The notes beneath the pieces are model-generated. The model was not told where the DNA came from, made no database searches, and saw only the letters and a program-made list of their open reading frames with translations. The translations under genes and the position numbers were made by a program. DNA of 64,000 nt. It comes from CAYJFD01 sp964369605 (GTDB lineage Bacteria; Bacteroidota; Bacteroidia; Bacteroidales; UBA932). Position 1 is the stretch's first letter; every line of letters begins with the position of its first letter. The stretch lies in assembly GCA_964369605.1 (NCBI GenBank), contig CAYJFD010000007.1, forward strand, positions 1 to 64,000, read 5' to 3'. Below, piece after piece: positions 24,820 through 33,553 of this stretch.

Positions 24820-27006
24820 ATGAATATTCAAAAGAAACTAGATGAGATTTTAGCGCTCTATTCCGAAACTGAACAGGAATATATTCTACGAGCATACGCT
24901 ATAGCAGAGGATTCCTTAAAAGAGAAGTTTAGAGAAAATGGACATCCTTTCATCGAGCATCCGCTTGCAGTAGCTCACATGGTAGCAAATGAGATAGGTT
25001 TGGACTATGAATCCATCGTTGCGGTATTTATTCACGAAGCTAGCAGATTTAATGATTCTGTTCTAGAAAAAATAGATAAGGATTATTTCTCTGAGAGTGT
25101 TATAGAGATGGCTATCTGTCTAAATAAGATAGCTGCGATAAATAAGGTAGAGGCTTATGACTTAGGGGACGAAAACTCTAGTGATAGTAATTCTACTGCT
25201 GAAAACTATAAAAAATTAATAGTATCTTATTCTAAGGACCCTAGAGTTATCATCATAAAACTCGTTGACAGACTGGATGTGATGAGACATATTTCCTTAC
25301 TACCTCCTAAATCTAGAATAAACAAAGCAAAAGAATGTTATTTACTATATATCCCTATCGCACATCAGTTAGGACTATATAATCTTAAGGCTGAATTAGA
25401 GGACATATATTTCAAATACGGTGAAATAGAAAGTTATCGCAGGATTAATAACCTTCTTAAAAGTGTAGCGCATCATAAAAACACTATCTTAAATTCGTTT
25501 ATTAAGAAAACTCAAACTTCACTTTCTGAATATAATATTACTGCTAATATCAAGAGTAGAACTAAGGCAGCTTACTCTATATGGAAGAAGATGATAAATC
25601 AAGGTATTAGATTTGAGGATGTTCAAGATCTATTTGCTGTTCGTATCATAGTGGATTGCCCAGTTGAAAATGAAATAGATTTATGCTGGAGAGTATATTC
25701 TCTTGTCACAAAAGATAACACACCTGATGAATCAAGACTTAGAAACTGGCTTGATTTTCCAAAATCAAACGGGTATCAATCGCTCCATACTACTATCACG
25801 ACTCCAAAGGGTGATACTATAGAGGTTCAAATAAGGAGTAAAAGAATGGATTTGTTTGCTGAAAGTGGTCAAGCCTCACACTGGTCATACAAGGGTATAA
25901 ATAGAGCCAAGACTTTAGATTCATGGTTATCAACCGTAAAAGAGACGCTTGAAAAGAATGAAGTGACGGCATATCAGGAAGTAAGACAGTTCACAGAAGA
26001 AGAAGTACTTGTTTATACTCCAGATAAGGAATTAAAAAGATTAAAAGCAGGCTCTACAGTTCTAGATTACGCCTTCAGCATCCATACAAACCTAGGTCTG
26101 AGCTGTATTGGTGGAAAGATAAATGGTAGAGGGGTGCCTATAAGAGAAAGGCTAAATACTGGTGATACAGTTGAGATAATTAGGAGTAAAAATAACCAAA
26201 ATGTAAACCCTGATTGGTTGAATTTTGTAGTAACATCTAAGGCCAGAACTAAGATTAGACAAAAGATTCGTGAGATTAAATTCAAAAATGCCTCTTTAGG
26301 CAAAGAAACACTTGAAAGACGTTTAAAGAATTGGAAGTTAGAATTTTCTGATGAAGATAGAACAGCATTTTGTAAAAAATACAAGTTTGCCACAACAAAT
26401 GACCTATACGCAGCTATAGGAGACGATATATTTGATATCCATGAAATCAAAGCATTCCTGAATTCTACGCAAGATGAGGAACAAAATATTACTACAGCAA
26501 GTATACCTCAGGAGCAAATCAAGGTTTCGAATGATTCATTAGGATCATCGGCTGACTTCCTTGAGATAGGCGACAAATTAAGTAATATCGAATATACTTT
26601 AGCAGCATGCTGTAACCCCATATATGGTGATGATATTTTTGGATATATGTCCCTTAAGGGAGGTCTAAAAATACATCGCATCACTTGTTCTAACGCTACT
26701 AGATTATTAAATGCTCAGGGTGATAAAATAATTAGAGTTAATTGGAAGAAAGAGGGAGGAAACTCTAAATTTTCGGCTAATATTAATATTATTATTGATG
26801 ATCTTAGGGTTAATGATAAAATAGTAGAAACTCTTAAAACACATAAAATAGAAATATACTCAAGTAGGATAATAACTAAAAGTACAAAGAATAATGAGGT
26901 ATATATACTAACTATTCAAGCTCTAACCAGTGATAATAAACAATTAGAAAAAATTAGCTCTGTACTTAATAGAATCGCAGGTGTGCTATCAGTTAAGAGG
27001 GCTTAA
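24820..27006 (+). CDS. RelA/SpoT-type (p)ppGpp synthetase with degenerate hydrolase domain
   Basis: A long RSH protein (728 aa): HD-type hydrolase domain (about 20-190), synthetase domain (about 225-345), TGS (about 385-450) and a C-terminal ACT-like region. The synthetase looks intact (RTKAAYSIWKKM, QDLFAVRII with its Asp, SNGYQSLHTT, EVQIRS with its Glu). In the hydrolase, His47 and His72 and a later Asp (KLVDRLDVMR) remain. The usual HD[VI]VEDT block, however, reads HEASRFND: the metal Asp is Glu73, and the catalytic Glu/Asp pair is Arg76/Phe77. The NM of RLHNMR is also altered. I infer a mainly synthetic enzyme, so a separate hydrolase should exist in the genome. Confidence 0.9.
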   Translation: MNIQKKLDEILALYSETEQEYILRAYAIAEDSLKEKFRENGHPFIEHPLAVAHMVANEIGLDYESIVAVFIHEASRFNDSVLEKIDKDYFSESVIEMAICLNKIAAINKVEAYDLGDENSSDSNSTAENYKKLIVSYSKDPRVIIIKLVDRLDVMRHISLLPPKSRINKAKECYLLYIPIAHQLGLYNLKAELEDIYFKYGEIESYRRINNLLKSVAHHKNTILNSFIKKTQTSLSEYNITANIKSRTKAAYSIWKKMINQGIRFEDVQDLFAVRIIVDCPVENEIDLCWRVYSLVTKDNTPDESRLRNWLDFPKSNGYQSLHTTITTPKGDTIEVQIRSKRMDLFAESGQASHWSYKGINRAKTLDSWLSTVKETLEKNEVTAYQEVRQFTEEEVLVYTPDKELKRLKAGSTVLDYAFSIHTNLGLSCIGGKINGRGVPIRERLNTGDTVEIIRSKNNQNVNPDWLNFVVTSKARTKIRQKIREIKFKNASLGKETLERRLKNWKLEFSDEDRTAFCKKYKFATTNDLYAAIGDDIFDIHEIKAFLNSTQDEEQNITTASIPQEQIKVSNDSLGSSADFLEIGDKLSNIEYTLAACCNPIYGDDIFGYMSLKGGLKIHRITCSNATRLLNAQGDKIIRVNWKKEGGNSKFSANINIIIDDLRVNDKIVETLKTHKIEIYSSRIITKSTKNNEVYILTIQALTSDNKQLEKISSVLNRIAGVLSVKRA

Positions 27007-27024
27007 CATATAAAATAAACAAGA

Positions 27025-29790
27025 ATGAAAGAGAATAACAAAGAGTCTATACAAATAAGAGGTGCAAGGGTTAATAATCTAAAAAATATTGACCTTAATA
27101 TCCCTCGTAACAAACTCATTGTGCTAACTGGAGTCTCTGGGTCTGGTAAATCCTCACTAGCTTTTGATACTATCTTTGCTGAAGGTCAAAGGAGATTTGC
27201 AGAAAGCCTTTCTTCTTTTGCAAGGCAGTTTCTTGGAAGGATGAGTAAGCCTGACGTGGATAGCATTATAGGTATACCTCCTGCTATCGCAATAGAGCAG
27301 AAAGTAAATACAAGAAACCCTCGTTCAACTATTGGAAGTAGTACTGAGATCTATGATTACATCAGAGTTGTCTTTGCAAACATAGGTAGAACATTTTCTC
27401 CTATTAGTGGACAAGAAGTAAAGAATGACACGCAAAGTAGTGTTTTTGAATACATAAGAGGTAAAGCAAAAGATAAGCTAGTGTATATTCTCTCTGACAT
27501 AGCTCTAGAGGAAAAGGAATATTTGGTAGAACGGCTATTAAATATCAAAGAGGAAGGGTTTTCTCGATTAATGTCGTATCAAGAAGGTAAGCATATAGGA
27601 GAGGTAGTGCGAATAGACGATGTACTCTCTGATACTGAACACTTTTTAAATTCTAAGCTTTTACTACTAATTGATAGGATTAGTTTTCAAGATAATGAAG
27701 ATGTTCATACTCGTCTTCTTGACTCTATTAGATCTGCATTTGAAATAGGTAATGGTCGTATAGGAGTAGATATCGAAGGACTCTCCTACTTCTCCAATCT
27801 TTTTGAAGCAGATGGAATGAGTTTTGAGAAGCCTCAAGAATGGATGTTTAATTTTAATAATCCTCTCGGAGCATGCAAGATATGTGGAGGATATGGCAAG
27901 ATCGTGGGGATAGATGAAAGTTTAGTAGTCCCAAATCCCTTGTTATCTATTTATGAAGATGCTATCGCTTGTTGGAAAGGAGATATTATGCGCTACTACA
28001 AGGAGCAGATTATTCTTAATTCTGAGAAATACAACATACCTATTCATACTCCTTATAAAGACTTAGGAAAGAAGGAAAAATATATTTTATGGAATGGTAA
28101 CGATGAGATTACAGGTATAAATGCCTTCTTTAAAGAACTAGAATCAAAGCGTTACAAAATTCAGAATAAATATATGATAAATAGGTATTCTGGCAAAACA
28201 CTTTGCTTAGAGTGTGAAGGAAGTAGAATACGCAAAGAATCACTGTATGTTAGAGTTGGAGGTAGAAACATAGCTGAATTACTTGATATGAGTATAGATG
28301 AATTAGCTCTATTCTTAGATACTCTTATACTTAGCGAAACGGAAATTCAGATAGCCTCAAAAGCTTTAACAGAAATAAGGCAAAGACTAAAATATATTCA
28401 AAATGTAGGACTCGGCTACCTTAATCTCAGCCGAGCATCTAATACTTTGAGCGGAGGTGAGACTCAAAGAATTAACCTTGTAAGTTCGCTCGGTAATAGT
28501 TTGACCGGATCTATGTACATCTTGGATGAACCTAGTATCGGTCTACACCATAATGATACCCAAAAGTTGATATCTGTACTTAAAGATCTAAGGGATATAG
28601 GTAATACTGTTATTATAGTTGAACACGATGAGGAAATAATGAGAGCCGCAGACCAACTCATAGATATAGGTCCTTTTGCAGGAATTAATGGAGGTGAAGT
28701 AGTTTTTCAAGGTGCTCTTTGTGAATCAAAGGAGGAAGTTGAAAAACAATTAAACGATTTTCCCGATTCTGTTAGCTTAAAGTATCTTTATGGTAAAAAA
28801 AACATATCTATCCCAGAACAGCATAGAAAACCAAAGGGCTATATTGAGGTCATAGGTGCTTGTGAACATAATTTAAAGAATATAGATGTTAAGTTTCCTT
28901 TAGGTGTGCTTACGGCTGTTGTCGGTGCAAGTGGCTCAGGGAAATCAACTCTTATAGGAGACATACTCTACCCTGCCCTTAGAAGACACATAGATCAGAT
29001 CGGACCAAAGCCTGGACTACATAAAGAATTAAAGGGGGACTTAAATAGTATCTCTTCTGTAGAATATGTCGATCAAAATCCTATAGGAAAAAGTTCTCGT
29101 TCAAATCCTGCTACATATCTAAAAATATACGATGAGATAAGAAAGTTATTCTCAGATCAGCCCTATGCCAAGTTAAATGGTTATGGTCACTCTTTCTTCT
29201 CATTTAATATTGATTCAGGTCGCTGTCCTGAATGTCAAGGTGAAGGGAGTATCAAAATCCCTATGCAGTTTATGGCAGATATAGATATGAAATGTGAATC
29301 CTGCGATGGAAAAAGATTTAAAGAAGATATATTAGAAGTAAGATATCGTGAGAAAAATATCAGTGATGTACTAGATATGACTATTGATCAAGCCTATGAT
29401 TTCTTTAAAGAATCAAATGATAATTACTCAAAACGAATCATCGAGAAATTAAACTGTCTAAGAGCAGTTGGCCTTAACTATGTAAAATTAGGGCAAAGTT
29501 CTAATACATTAAGCGGTGGAGAAAGCCAGAGAGTTAAATTGGCTTCTTTTCTAGTGAAAGACAGCTCTAAGGATAACATTCTATTTATATTTGATGAGCC
29601 CACTACTGGACTTCACTTTGATGATATCCAAAAGCTTCTTTCTTCATTTGTATCTCTACTTGAAAAAGGACATTCTATCATAGTTATAGAACATAATCCT
29701 TATATCATAAAAGCTTCGGATAATATCATCGAACTAGGGCCACAGGGAGGAGACAAGGGTGGATACTTAATCTCCAGTGGTATCGCTTAG
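27025..29790 (+). CDS. uvrA: Excinuclease ABC subunit A (UvrA)
   Basis: The damage-sensing ATPase of nucleotide excision repair, 921 aa. Two ABC modules: Walker A GVSGSGKSSLA and GASGSGKSTLIGD, signatures NTLSGGETQRINL and NTLSGGESQRVKL. The UvrB-binding insertion (after NTRNPRSTIGSSTEI) is present, so this is a class I-size UvrA. The zinc module before the second ATPase half is intact (CPECQGEG...CESCDGKR). In the first zinc module only the second pair (CKIC) remains; the first CxxC position reads FEADGMSFE. I recall the same in other Bacteroidales UvrA proteins. Third gene of the uvrB-rel-uvrA operon; its last 24 bp overlap a short minus-strand ORF. Confidence 0.96.
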   Translation: MKENNKESIQIRGARVNNLKNIDLNIPRNKLIVLTGVSGSGKSSLAFDTIFAEGQRRFAESLSSFARQFLGRMSKPDVDSIIGIPPAIAIEQKVNTRNPRSTIGSSTEIYDYIRVVFANIGRTFSPISGQEVKNDTQSSVFEYIRGKAKDKLVYILSDIALEEKEYLVERLLNIKEEGFSRLMSYQEGKHIGEVVRIDDVLSDTEHFLNSKLLLLIDRISFQDNEDVHTRLLDSIRSAFEIGNGRIGVDIEGLSYFSNLFEADGMSFEKPQEWMFNFNNPLGACKICGGYGKIVGIDESLVVPNPLLSIYEDAIACWKGDIMRYYKEQIILNSEKYNIPIHTPYKDLGKKEKYILWNGNDEITGINAFFKELESKRYKIQNKYMINRYSGKTLCLECEGSRIRKESLYVRVGGRNIAELLDMSIDELALFLDTLILSETEIQIASKALTEIRQRLKYIQNVGLGYLNLSRASNTLSGGETQRINLVSSLGNSLTGSMYILDEPSIGLHHNDTQKLISVLKDLRDIGNTVIIVEHDEEIMRAADQLIDIGPFAGINGGEVVFQGALCESKEEVEKQLNDFPDSVSLKYLYGKKNISIPEQHRKPKGYIEVIGACEHNLKNIDVKFPLGVLTAVVGASGSGKSTLIGDILYPALRRHIDQIGPKPGLHKELKGDLNSISSVEYVDQNPIGKSSRSNPATYLKIYDEIRKLFSDQPYAKLNGYGHSFFSFNIDSGRCPECQGEGSIKIPMQFMADIDMKCESCDGKRFKEDILEVRYREKNISDVLDMTIDQAYDFFKESNDNYSKRIIEKLNCLRAVGLNYVKLGQSSNTLSGGESQRVKLASFLVKDSSKDNILFIFDEPTTGLHFDDIQKLLSSFVSLLEKGHSIIVIEHNPYIIKASDNIIELGPQGGDKGGYLISSGIA

Positions 29791-29901
29791 TGTTGAGATA
29801 GCTGATGTAGCAAATCCTAATCTAACTGCGAGTTCAACTATCTCCATATTTGGAGATGTATAACTCGTATCATTATCCATTTGAATATCATTTTTTTTCA
29901 T
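29767..29901 (-). CDS. 44-residue Bacteroidota-type small peptide
   Basis: A complete ATG-to-TAA frame of 44 codons. The sequence starts with MKKNDIQMDND, then SYTSPNMEIVELAVRLGFATS, then a short Ser/Thr/Asp tail. A [YS]-x-x-P-x-[MI]-E-[IV]-[VL]-E-[LI] core followed by G-[FI]-[AL]-x-S is a pattern I associate with short exported or ribosomal-type peptides in Porphyromonas, Prevotella and Bacteroides. It overlaps the 3' end of uvrA on the other strand by 24 bp. No promoter was found. The pattern match, not homology evidence, supports it. Confidence 0.45.
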   Translation of the reverse strand: MKKNDIQMDNDTSYTSPNMEIVELAVRLGFATSAISTLSDTTGD

Positions 29902-29988
29902 CACAGTTTGCTAATCAAAAAATATGCCACAAAATGTAGTCACACAGGAAATAATTCTAAGTAGCTATATTTTAATGATTTTTAGGTA

Positions 29989-30019
29989 TTGATATAGTAC
30001 TTACTTTTATATATTTTTG
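29989..30019 (+). promoter_or_regulatory. Promoter of the cation exporter
   Basis: TTG at 29989-29991, a 20-bp spacer and TATTTTTG at 30012-30019 fit the Bacteroidota consensus; the start codon is 54 bp further on. Confidence 0.6.
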
Positions 30020-30072
30020 TATCATATAGCGTGAAATAAAACCGCTATCTAATAAAATAAATATATAAACTT

Positions 30073-30987
30073 ATGTCACATATTCATAATCACGAACAAG
30101 ATCATAATCATCAACACACTATAGTTGATGGTCTTTATAGAATATTTATAATCTCTATAATTCTAAACCTTTCATTCGTAGTAGTTGAAGGGATAATTGG
30201 TTGGAGATATAACTCGATGGGGCTTTTATCTGATGCAGGGCATAATCTTGGCGATACTCTCAGTTTAATACTTGCACTATTTGCATTTATAATCGCAAAG
30301 AGAGAAAATAACAAAAAATTCACTTATGGTTATAGGAAAAGTACGATACTCGTGTCTTTACTAAATAGCGTATTATTACTAGTAGCAGTAGGCGCTATAA
30401 TCGTTGAGAGTATAGATAAAATAAAGAATCCTAACTCGATAGATGGAAGTGTTATTATGTGGACAGCAGGTGTAGGCATCCTAATTAATGGCTTTACGGC
30501 GTGGTTACTAATGAGAAAACAAAAGCTAGATCTAAATGTCAAAGGAGCATATCTTCACATGCTTATGGACACACTAGTTTCTGTAGGTGTGGTAGTATCA
30601 GGGCTGATTATCTCATTTACAGATCTATACATCATAGATAGTATACTAGGACTTATCATAGCATTAGTGATACTTATATCCACGTGGAGTCTATTAAAAG
30701 AAAGTCTCCTACTCTCTTTGGATGGAGTTCCTCGTTCAGTAAATTTAGATGAAATAAAAGAAAGTATTTTAAAAATCGACGATGTCAAAGATATACATCA
30801 TCTGCATATTTGGGCGATAAGTACTACTGAAAATACAGCTACACTTCACTTAGTAATTGAAGATTTAAATCTATTAGAAGACGTACAAAGAAATGTTAAA
30901 CACTTATTACTACATAAAGGCATATCACACTCTACTATCGAGATAGAATCAGGTAATACTAAATGTAGCGACCTACTTCAATCGTAA
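30073..30987 (+). CDS. Cation diffusion facilitator (zinc/divalent cation exporter)
   Basis: 304 aa with a His-rich N-terminus (HIHNHEQDHNHQH, a metal-collecting tail), six predicted membrane segments and a C-terminal cytoplasmic metal-regulatory domain (about 210-300, DDVKDIHHLHIWAIS). Both transport-site motifs are visible: SDAGHNLGD in the second helix and HMLMDTLVSVG in the fifth, the HxxxD pairs of ZitB/CzcD-type transporters. It should expel Zn(II) or related ions from the cytoplasm in exchange for protons. It is a single gene with its own promoter; downstream lies the hairpin/tandem-repeat region. Confidence 0.93.
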   Translation: MSHIHNHEQDHNHQHTIVDGLYRIFIISIILNLSFVVVEGIIGWRYNSMGLLSDAGHNLGDTLSLILALFAFIIAKRENNKKFTYGYRKSTILVSLLNSVLLLVAVGAIIVESIDKIKNPNSIDGSVIMWTAGVGILINGFTAWLLMRKQKLDLNVKGAYLHMLMDTLVSVGVVVSGLIISFTDLYIIDSILGLIIALVILISTWSLLKESLLLSLDGVPRSVNLDEIKESILKIDDVKDIHHLHIWAISTTENTATLHLVIEDLNLLEDVQRNVKHLLLHKGISHSTIEIESGNTKCSDLLQS

Positions 30988-31078
30988 TATTTTATAGTTG
31001 TCCAATAAAACTTATGCACTATCTTCATATCTGGCAAAATGGCTCGATGGAAATATCCTAATAAATATTTTGGGTAGA

Positions 31079-31148
31079 GCATTCCCATCCAACTAAGGAA
31101 GATATGGCGCTAGCTCATAGATTAATCTTCCGTGGTGGCTGGGAATGC
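31079..31148. repeat. 70-nt hairpin element, left copy
   Basis: An interrupted palindrome: 9 bp (GCATTCCCA with TGGGAATGC), then CCA/TGG, then 7 bp (GGAAGAT with ATCTTCC), around a 21-nt loop. The right copy at 31562-31631 lies in the same orientation and differs at a few bases. Together they bracket the 72-bp tandem array. The whole stretch 30988-31730 has no gene that I can support. Confidence 0.85.
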
Positions 31149-31241
31149 GTGGATGTGTTATGAAGGCAGTGGTAGGTGGTATGAAAAAAGTTGTGGCTTG
31201 AATTTATATATGTTAAAGAATAAATACGTAGCCCCTAATAA

Positions 31242-31529
31242 GCACGTCGAAGAAAACACCGTTTAAAAGCTACTTTTGCAGATTTGCCCAGTGATTTTAG
31301 TCGATTTGGGTAGGCACGTCGAAGAAAACACCATTTAAAAGCCACTTTTGCAGATTTGCCCGGTGATTTTAGCTGATTTGGGTAGGCACGTCGAAGAAAA
31401 CACCATTTAAAAGCTACTTTTGCAGATTTGCCCAGTGATTTTAGCTGATTTGGGTAGGCACGTCGAAGAAAACACCATTTAAAAGCCACTTTTGCAGATT
31501 TGCTCGGTGATTTTAGCTGATTCAGTTAG
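31242..31529. repeat. Four tandem copies of a 72-bp unit
   Basis: Units begin at 31242, 31314, 31386 and 31458, each starting GCACGTCGAAGAAAACACC, with a spacing of exactly 72 bp; the last unit decays near its end. Units 1 and 3 share T at unit position 30 and A at 49, while units 2 and 4 share C and G, so the array probably grew as 144-bp dimers. 72 is a multiple of three, which creates a long minus-strand frame (31235-31489) of 24-residue repeats opening with GTG. I treat that frame as a by-product of the repeat. Confidence 0.95.
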
Positions 31530-31561
31530 GTAGAAGTGCTGAAGAGAGTATATTAATGAAG

Positions 31562-31631
31562 GCATTCCCAGCCAACTAAGGAAGATATGGCGCTAGCCCT
31601 AAGATTAATCTTCCGTGGTGGGTGGGAATGC
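31562..31631. repeat. 70-nt hairpin element, right copy
   Basis: Second copy of the element at 31079-31148, with the same outer 9-bp and inner 7-bp stems. Differences are concentrated in the loop and in one unpaired stem position on each side, so the helix is kept. Confidence 0.85.
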
Positions 31632-31660
31632 GGATGGCCTGGACATTTAAATCTAAAATA

Positions 31661-31690
31661 AAAACAGCTAGAGAAATAATCCCTAGCTGC
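31661..31690 (-). terminator. Terminator of the lysine fermentation operon
   Basis: On the minus strand a 7-bp stem (CAGCTAG/CTAGCTG, arms 31665-31671 and 31683-31689) is followed by a T-rich tail, about 40 bp after the etfA stop. A second small stem (TATGCT/AGCATA, 31701-31723) lies between them. Confidence 0.7.
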
Positions 31691-31730
31691 TAATTTTTAT
31701 TATGCTACAAAACTTGCAGCATATTTGACC

Positions 31731-32735
31731 TTATTTCTTTATTAGCTTTAACCTTTCGCTAAGAGCTGGGATAATTTTATTAACATCACCTACGATTCCA
31801 AGGTCTGCTATCTGGAAGATAGGAGCAAATTTATCTTTATTGATCGCTATGATAAAGTCTGATTCCTCCATACCAGCAAGGTGCTGAATAGCTCCTGAAA
31901 TACCAAGAGCGAGGTATAGATCTGGTCTAACCGTTTTACCTGTTTGACCTACCTGTCTATCATGTGAAACAATTCCTGCATCAACTATAGCTCGCGAAGC
32001 AGATACTTGTGCATTTAATAAAGAAGCTAACGCCTCTAAGTTCTCGAATCCTTCCTTATTTCCTATTCCACGTCCTGCTGACACTAGAACTTTAGCTTCA
32101 GAGATATCTACTAGACCTTTATCCTCTTTTACATTCTCGATAAGTTTTACTTTGAATTTTGACTCATCAAAGGTAGCATCAAATGGAATAATTGCGCCTG
32201 TTCTACTCTCATCATAAGGTAACTTTTGCATAACTCCAGGTCTAACTGTTGACATCTGAGGACGGTGCTTAGTACAAGTAATCGTTGCCATTAGGTTTCC
32301 GCCAAAGGCAGGACGTGTCATTAATAGCTGCTTATCATCTTCAGAGATCTCTAGTTTAGTACAGTCTGCAGTAAGGCCTGTATTCATTCTAGCAGATAAT
32401 CTTGGTGCAAGATCACGTCCTATAGTCGAGGCTCCAAAAAGGAAGATACTTGGTCTAAATGCAGTTATTATCTGTGTGATAGCCTGTGTGTATTGCTCTG
32501 TAACATAATCCCTTAAGATAAGATCATCGATAATAATAACCTCATCGGCTCCGTGTCCTATTAGCTTCTGACATTGGCATTCTACTTCATGTCCTAATAA
32601 AACAGCTACGACCTTCTCATTTAGATCTTTAGCTAGGTCTCTTGCCTTTCCTATTAACTCAAGCGTGACTGGCTGTAAAATACCTTCTCGCTGTTCTGCA
32701 AATACAAAAACATTTTTATAATCACTTAAATTCAT
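31731..32735 (-). CDS. etfA: Electron transfer flavoprotein alpha subunit
   Basis: Accepts electrons in complex with EtfB and carries FAD. The C-terminal FAD-binding domain is clear: LVSAGRGIGNKEGFENLE, SRAIVDAGIVSHDRQVGQTGKTVRPDLY, GISGAIQHLAGMEESDFIIAINKD and the closing ADLGIVGD. The N-terminal half is the ETF alpha/beta fold. Length 334 aa is typical. It is the last gene of the lysine cluster and lies 15 bp after etfB. With EtfB and the acyl-CoA dehydrogenase it probably forms the butyryl-CoA dehydrogenase complex that reduces crotonyl-CoA, possibly by electron bifurcation; that last point is inference. Confidence 0.95.
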   Translation of the reverse strand: MNLSDYKNVFVFAEQREGILQPVTLELIGKARDLAKDLNEKVVAVLLGHEVECQCQKLIGHGADEVIIIDDLILRDYVTEQYTQAITQIITAFRPSIFLFGASTIGRDLAPRLSARMNTGLTADCTKLEISEDDKQLLMTRPAFGGNLMATITCTKHRPQMSTVRPGVMQKLPYDESRTGAIIPFDATFDESKFKVKLIENVKEDKGLVDISEAKVLVSAGRGIGNKEGFENLEALASLLNAQVSASRAIVDAGIVSHDRQVGQTGKTVRPDLYLALGISGAIQHLAGMEESDFIIAINKDKFAPIFQIADLGIVGDVNKIIPALSERLKLIKK

Positions 32736-32750
32736 ATTTTCAAAATCCTA

Positions 32751-33548
32751 TTAGTTAATAAAAAATTTCTCTTGTAACTTAGATATTATCATACCAACGG
32801 CCTCTTCAGTACCTACTTCATAAAGTTCACCTGCCTGTTTAGTAGTTTTAGCAAAAGCCTTCTTTACCTGGGTAGGAGATCCTTTAAGACCTAACTTTAG
32901 TTCGTCGATCTCTATTTTATCCACACCCCATACAGCTACTTCTTTATTAAATGCGTCAACGATTCCGCTTACGCTCATATAACGTGACTCGTTTGCTGAG
33001 GCTAGAACTGTAATCAGACAAGCCCCCTGAACTTCTAATATTTGGTAGCCTTCCTCAGTTTCTTTTTTAATAGTATAAACGCCATTATCTTCTTTAACAT
33101 CAAGTACATAAGATACTTGTGGTATATCTAGATGTTCAGCGATCTGAGGGCCTACTTGAGCTGTATCTCCATCAATAGCTTGACGTCCTGTGATAATTAA
33201 ATCCCATTCAAGTGTACGTAGGGCAGCTGCTAGTGCGTTAGAGGTAGCTAGAGTATCTGCGCCTGCAAATTTTCTATCTGTTAATAGGATAGCCTCATCT
33301 GCACCCATTGCTAGAGCTTCTCGAAGTACTAGATCTGCTTGTGGAGGTCCCATAGTAATAACTGTTACTTTGGCACCTTTTTCATCTTTTAGTTTAAGTG
33401 CCATCTCTAGTCCACCCTTATCATCAGGATTCATTATGCTAGGGACACCATCTCTAATAAGAGTTCCAGTTTCAGGATTGATTTTTATCTCCGTGGTATC
33501 TGGTACCTGCTTAATACATACTATTATATTCATTATCTTAATTTTCAA
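32751..33548 (-). CDS. etfB: Electron transfer flavoprotein beta subunit
   Basis: Partner of EtfA. Visible are the N-terminal IIVCIKQVPDTTEIKI, NPDDKGGLEMAL, the nucleotide-binding VTVITMGPPQADLVLREALAMGADEAILL and TGRQAIDGDTAQVGPQIAEHL, all standard for EtfB. The start given (Met-Lys-Ile-Lys-Ile-Met) could instead be the Met six codons in, which directly precedes NIIVCIKQ and is what most family members have. It lies between bcd (5 bp) and etfA (15 bp). Confidence 0.95.
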   Translation of the reverse strand: MKIKIMNIIVCIKQVPDTTEIKINPETGTLIRDGVPSIMNPDDKGGLEMALKLKDEKGAKVTVITMGPPQADLVLREALAMGADEAILLTDRKFAGADTLATSNALAAALRTLEWDLIITGRQAIDGDTAQVGPQIAEHLDIPQVSYVLDVKEDNGVYTIKKETEEGYQILEVQGACLITVLASANESRYMSVSGIVDAFNKEVAVWGVDKIEIDELKLGLKGSPTQVKKAFAKTTKQAGELYEVGTEEAVGMIISKLQEKFFIN

Positions 33549-33553
33549 TTATA

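Noticed and set aside
31235..31489. 84-residue minus-strand protein made of 24-residue repeats
   Set aside because: It opens with GTG inside a repeat unit, its length comes from the 72-bp period, and it lies in an otherwise gene-free region. It is kept only as a note.
31242..31529. CRISPR-like array
   Set aside because: The repeats are contiguous 72-bp units with no variable spacers, and no cas genes are near.
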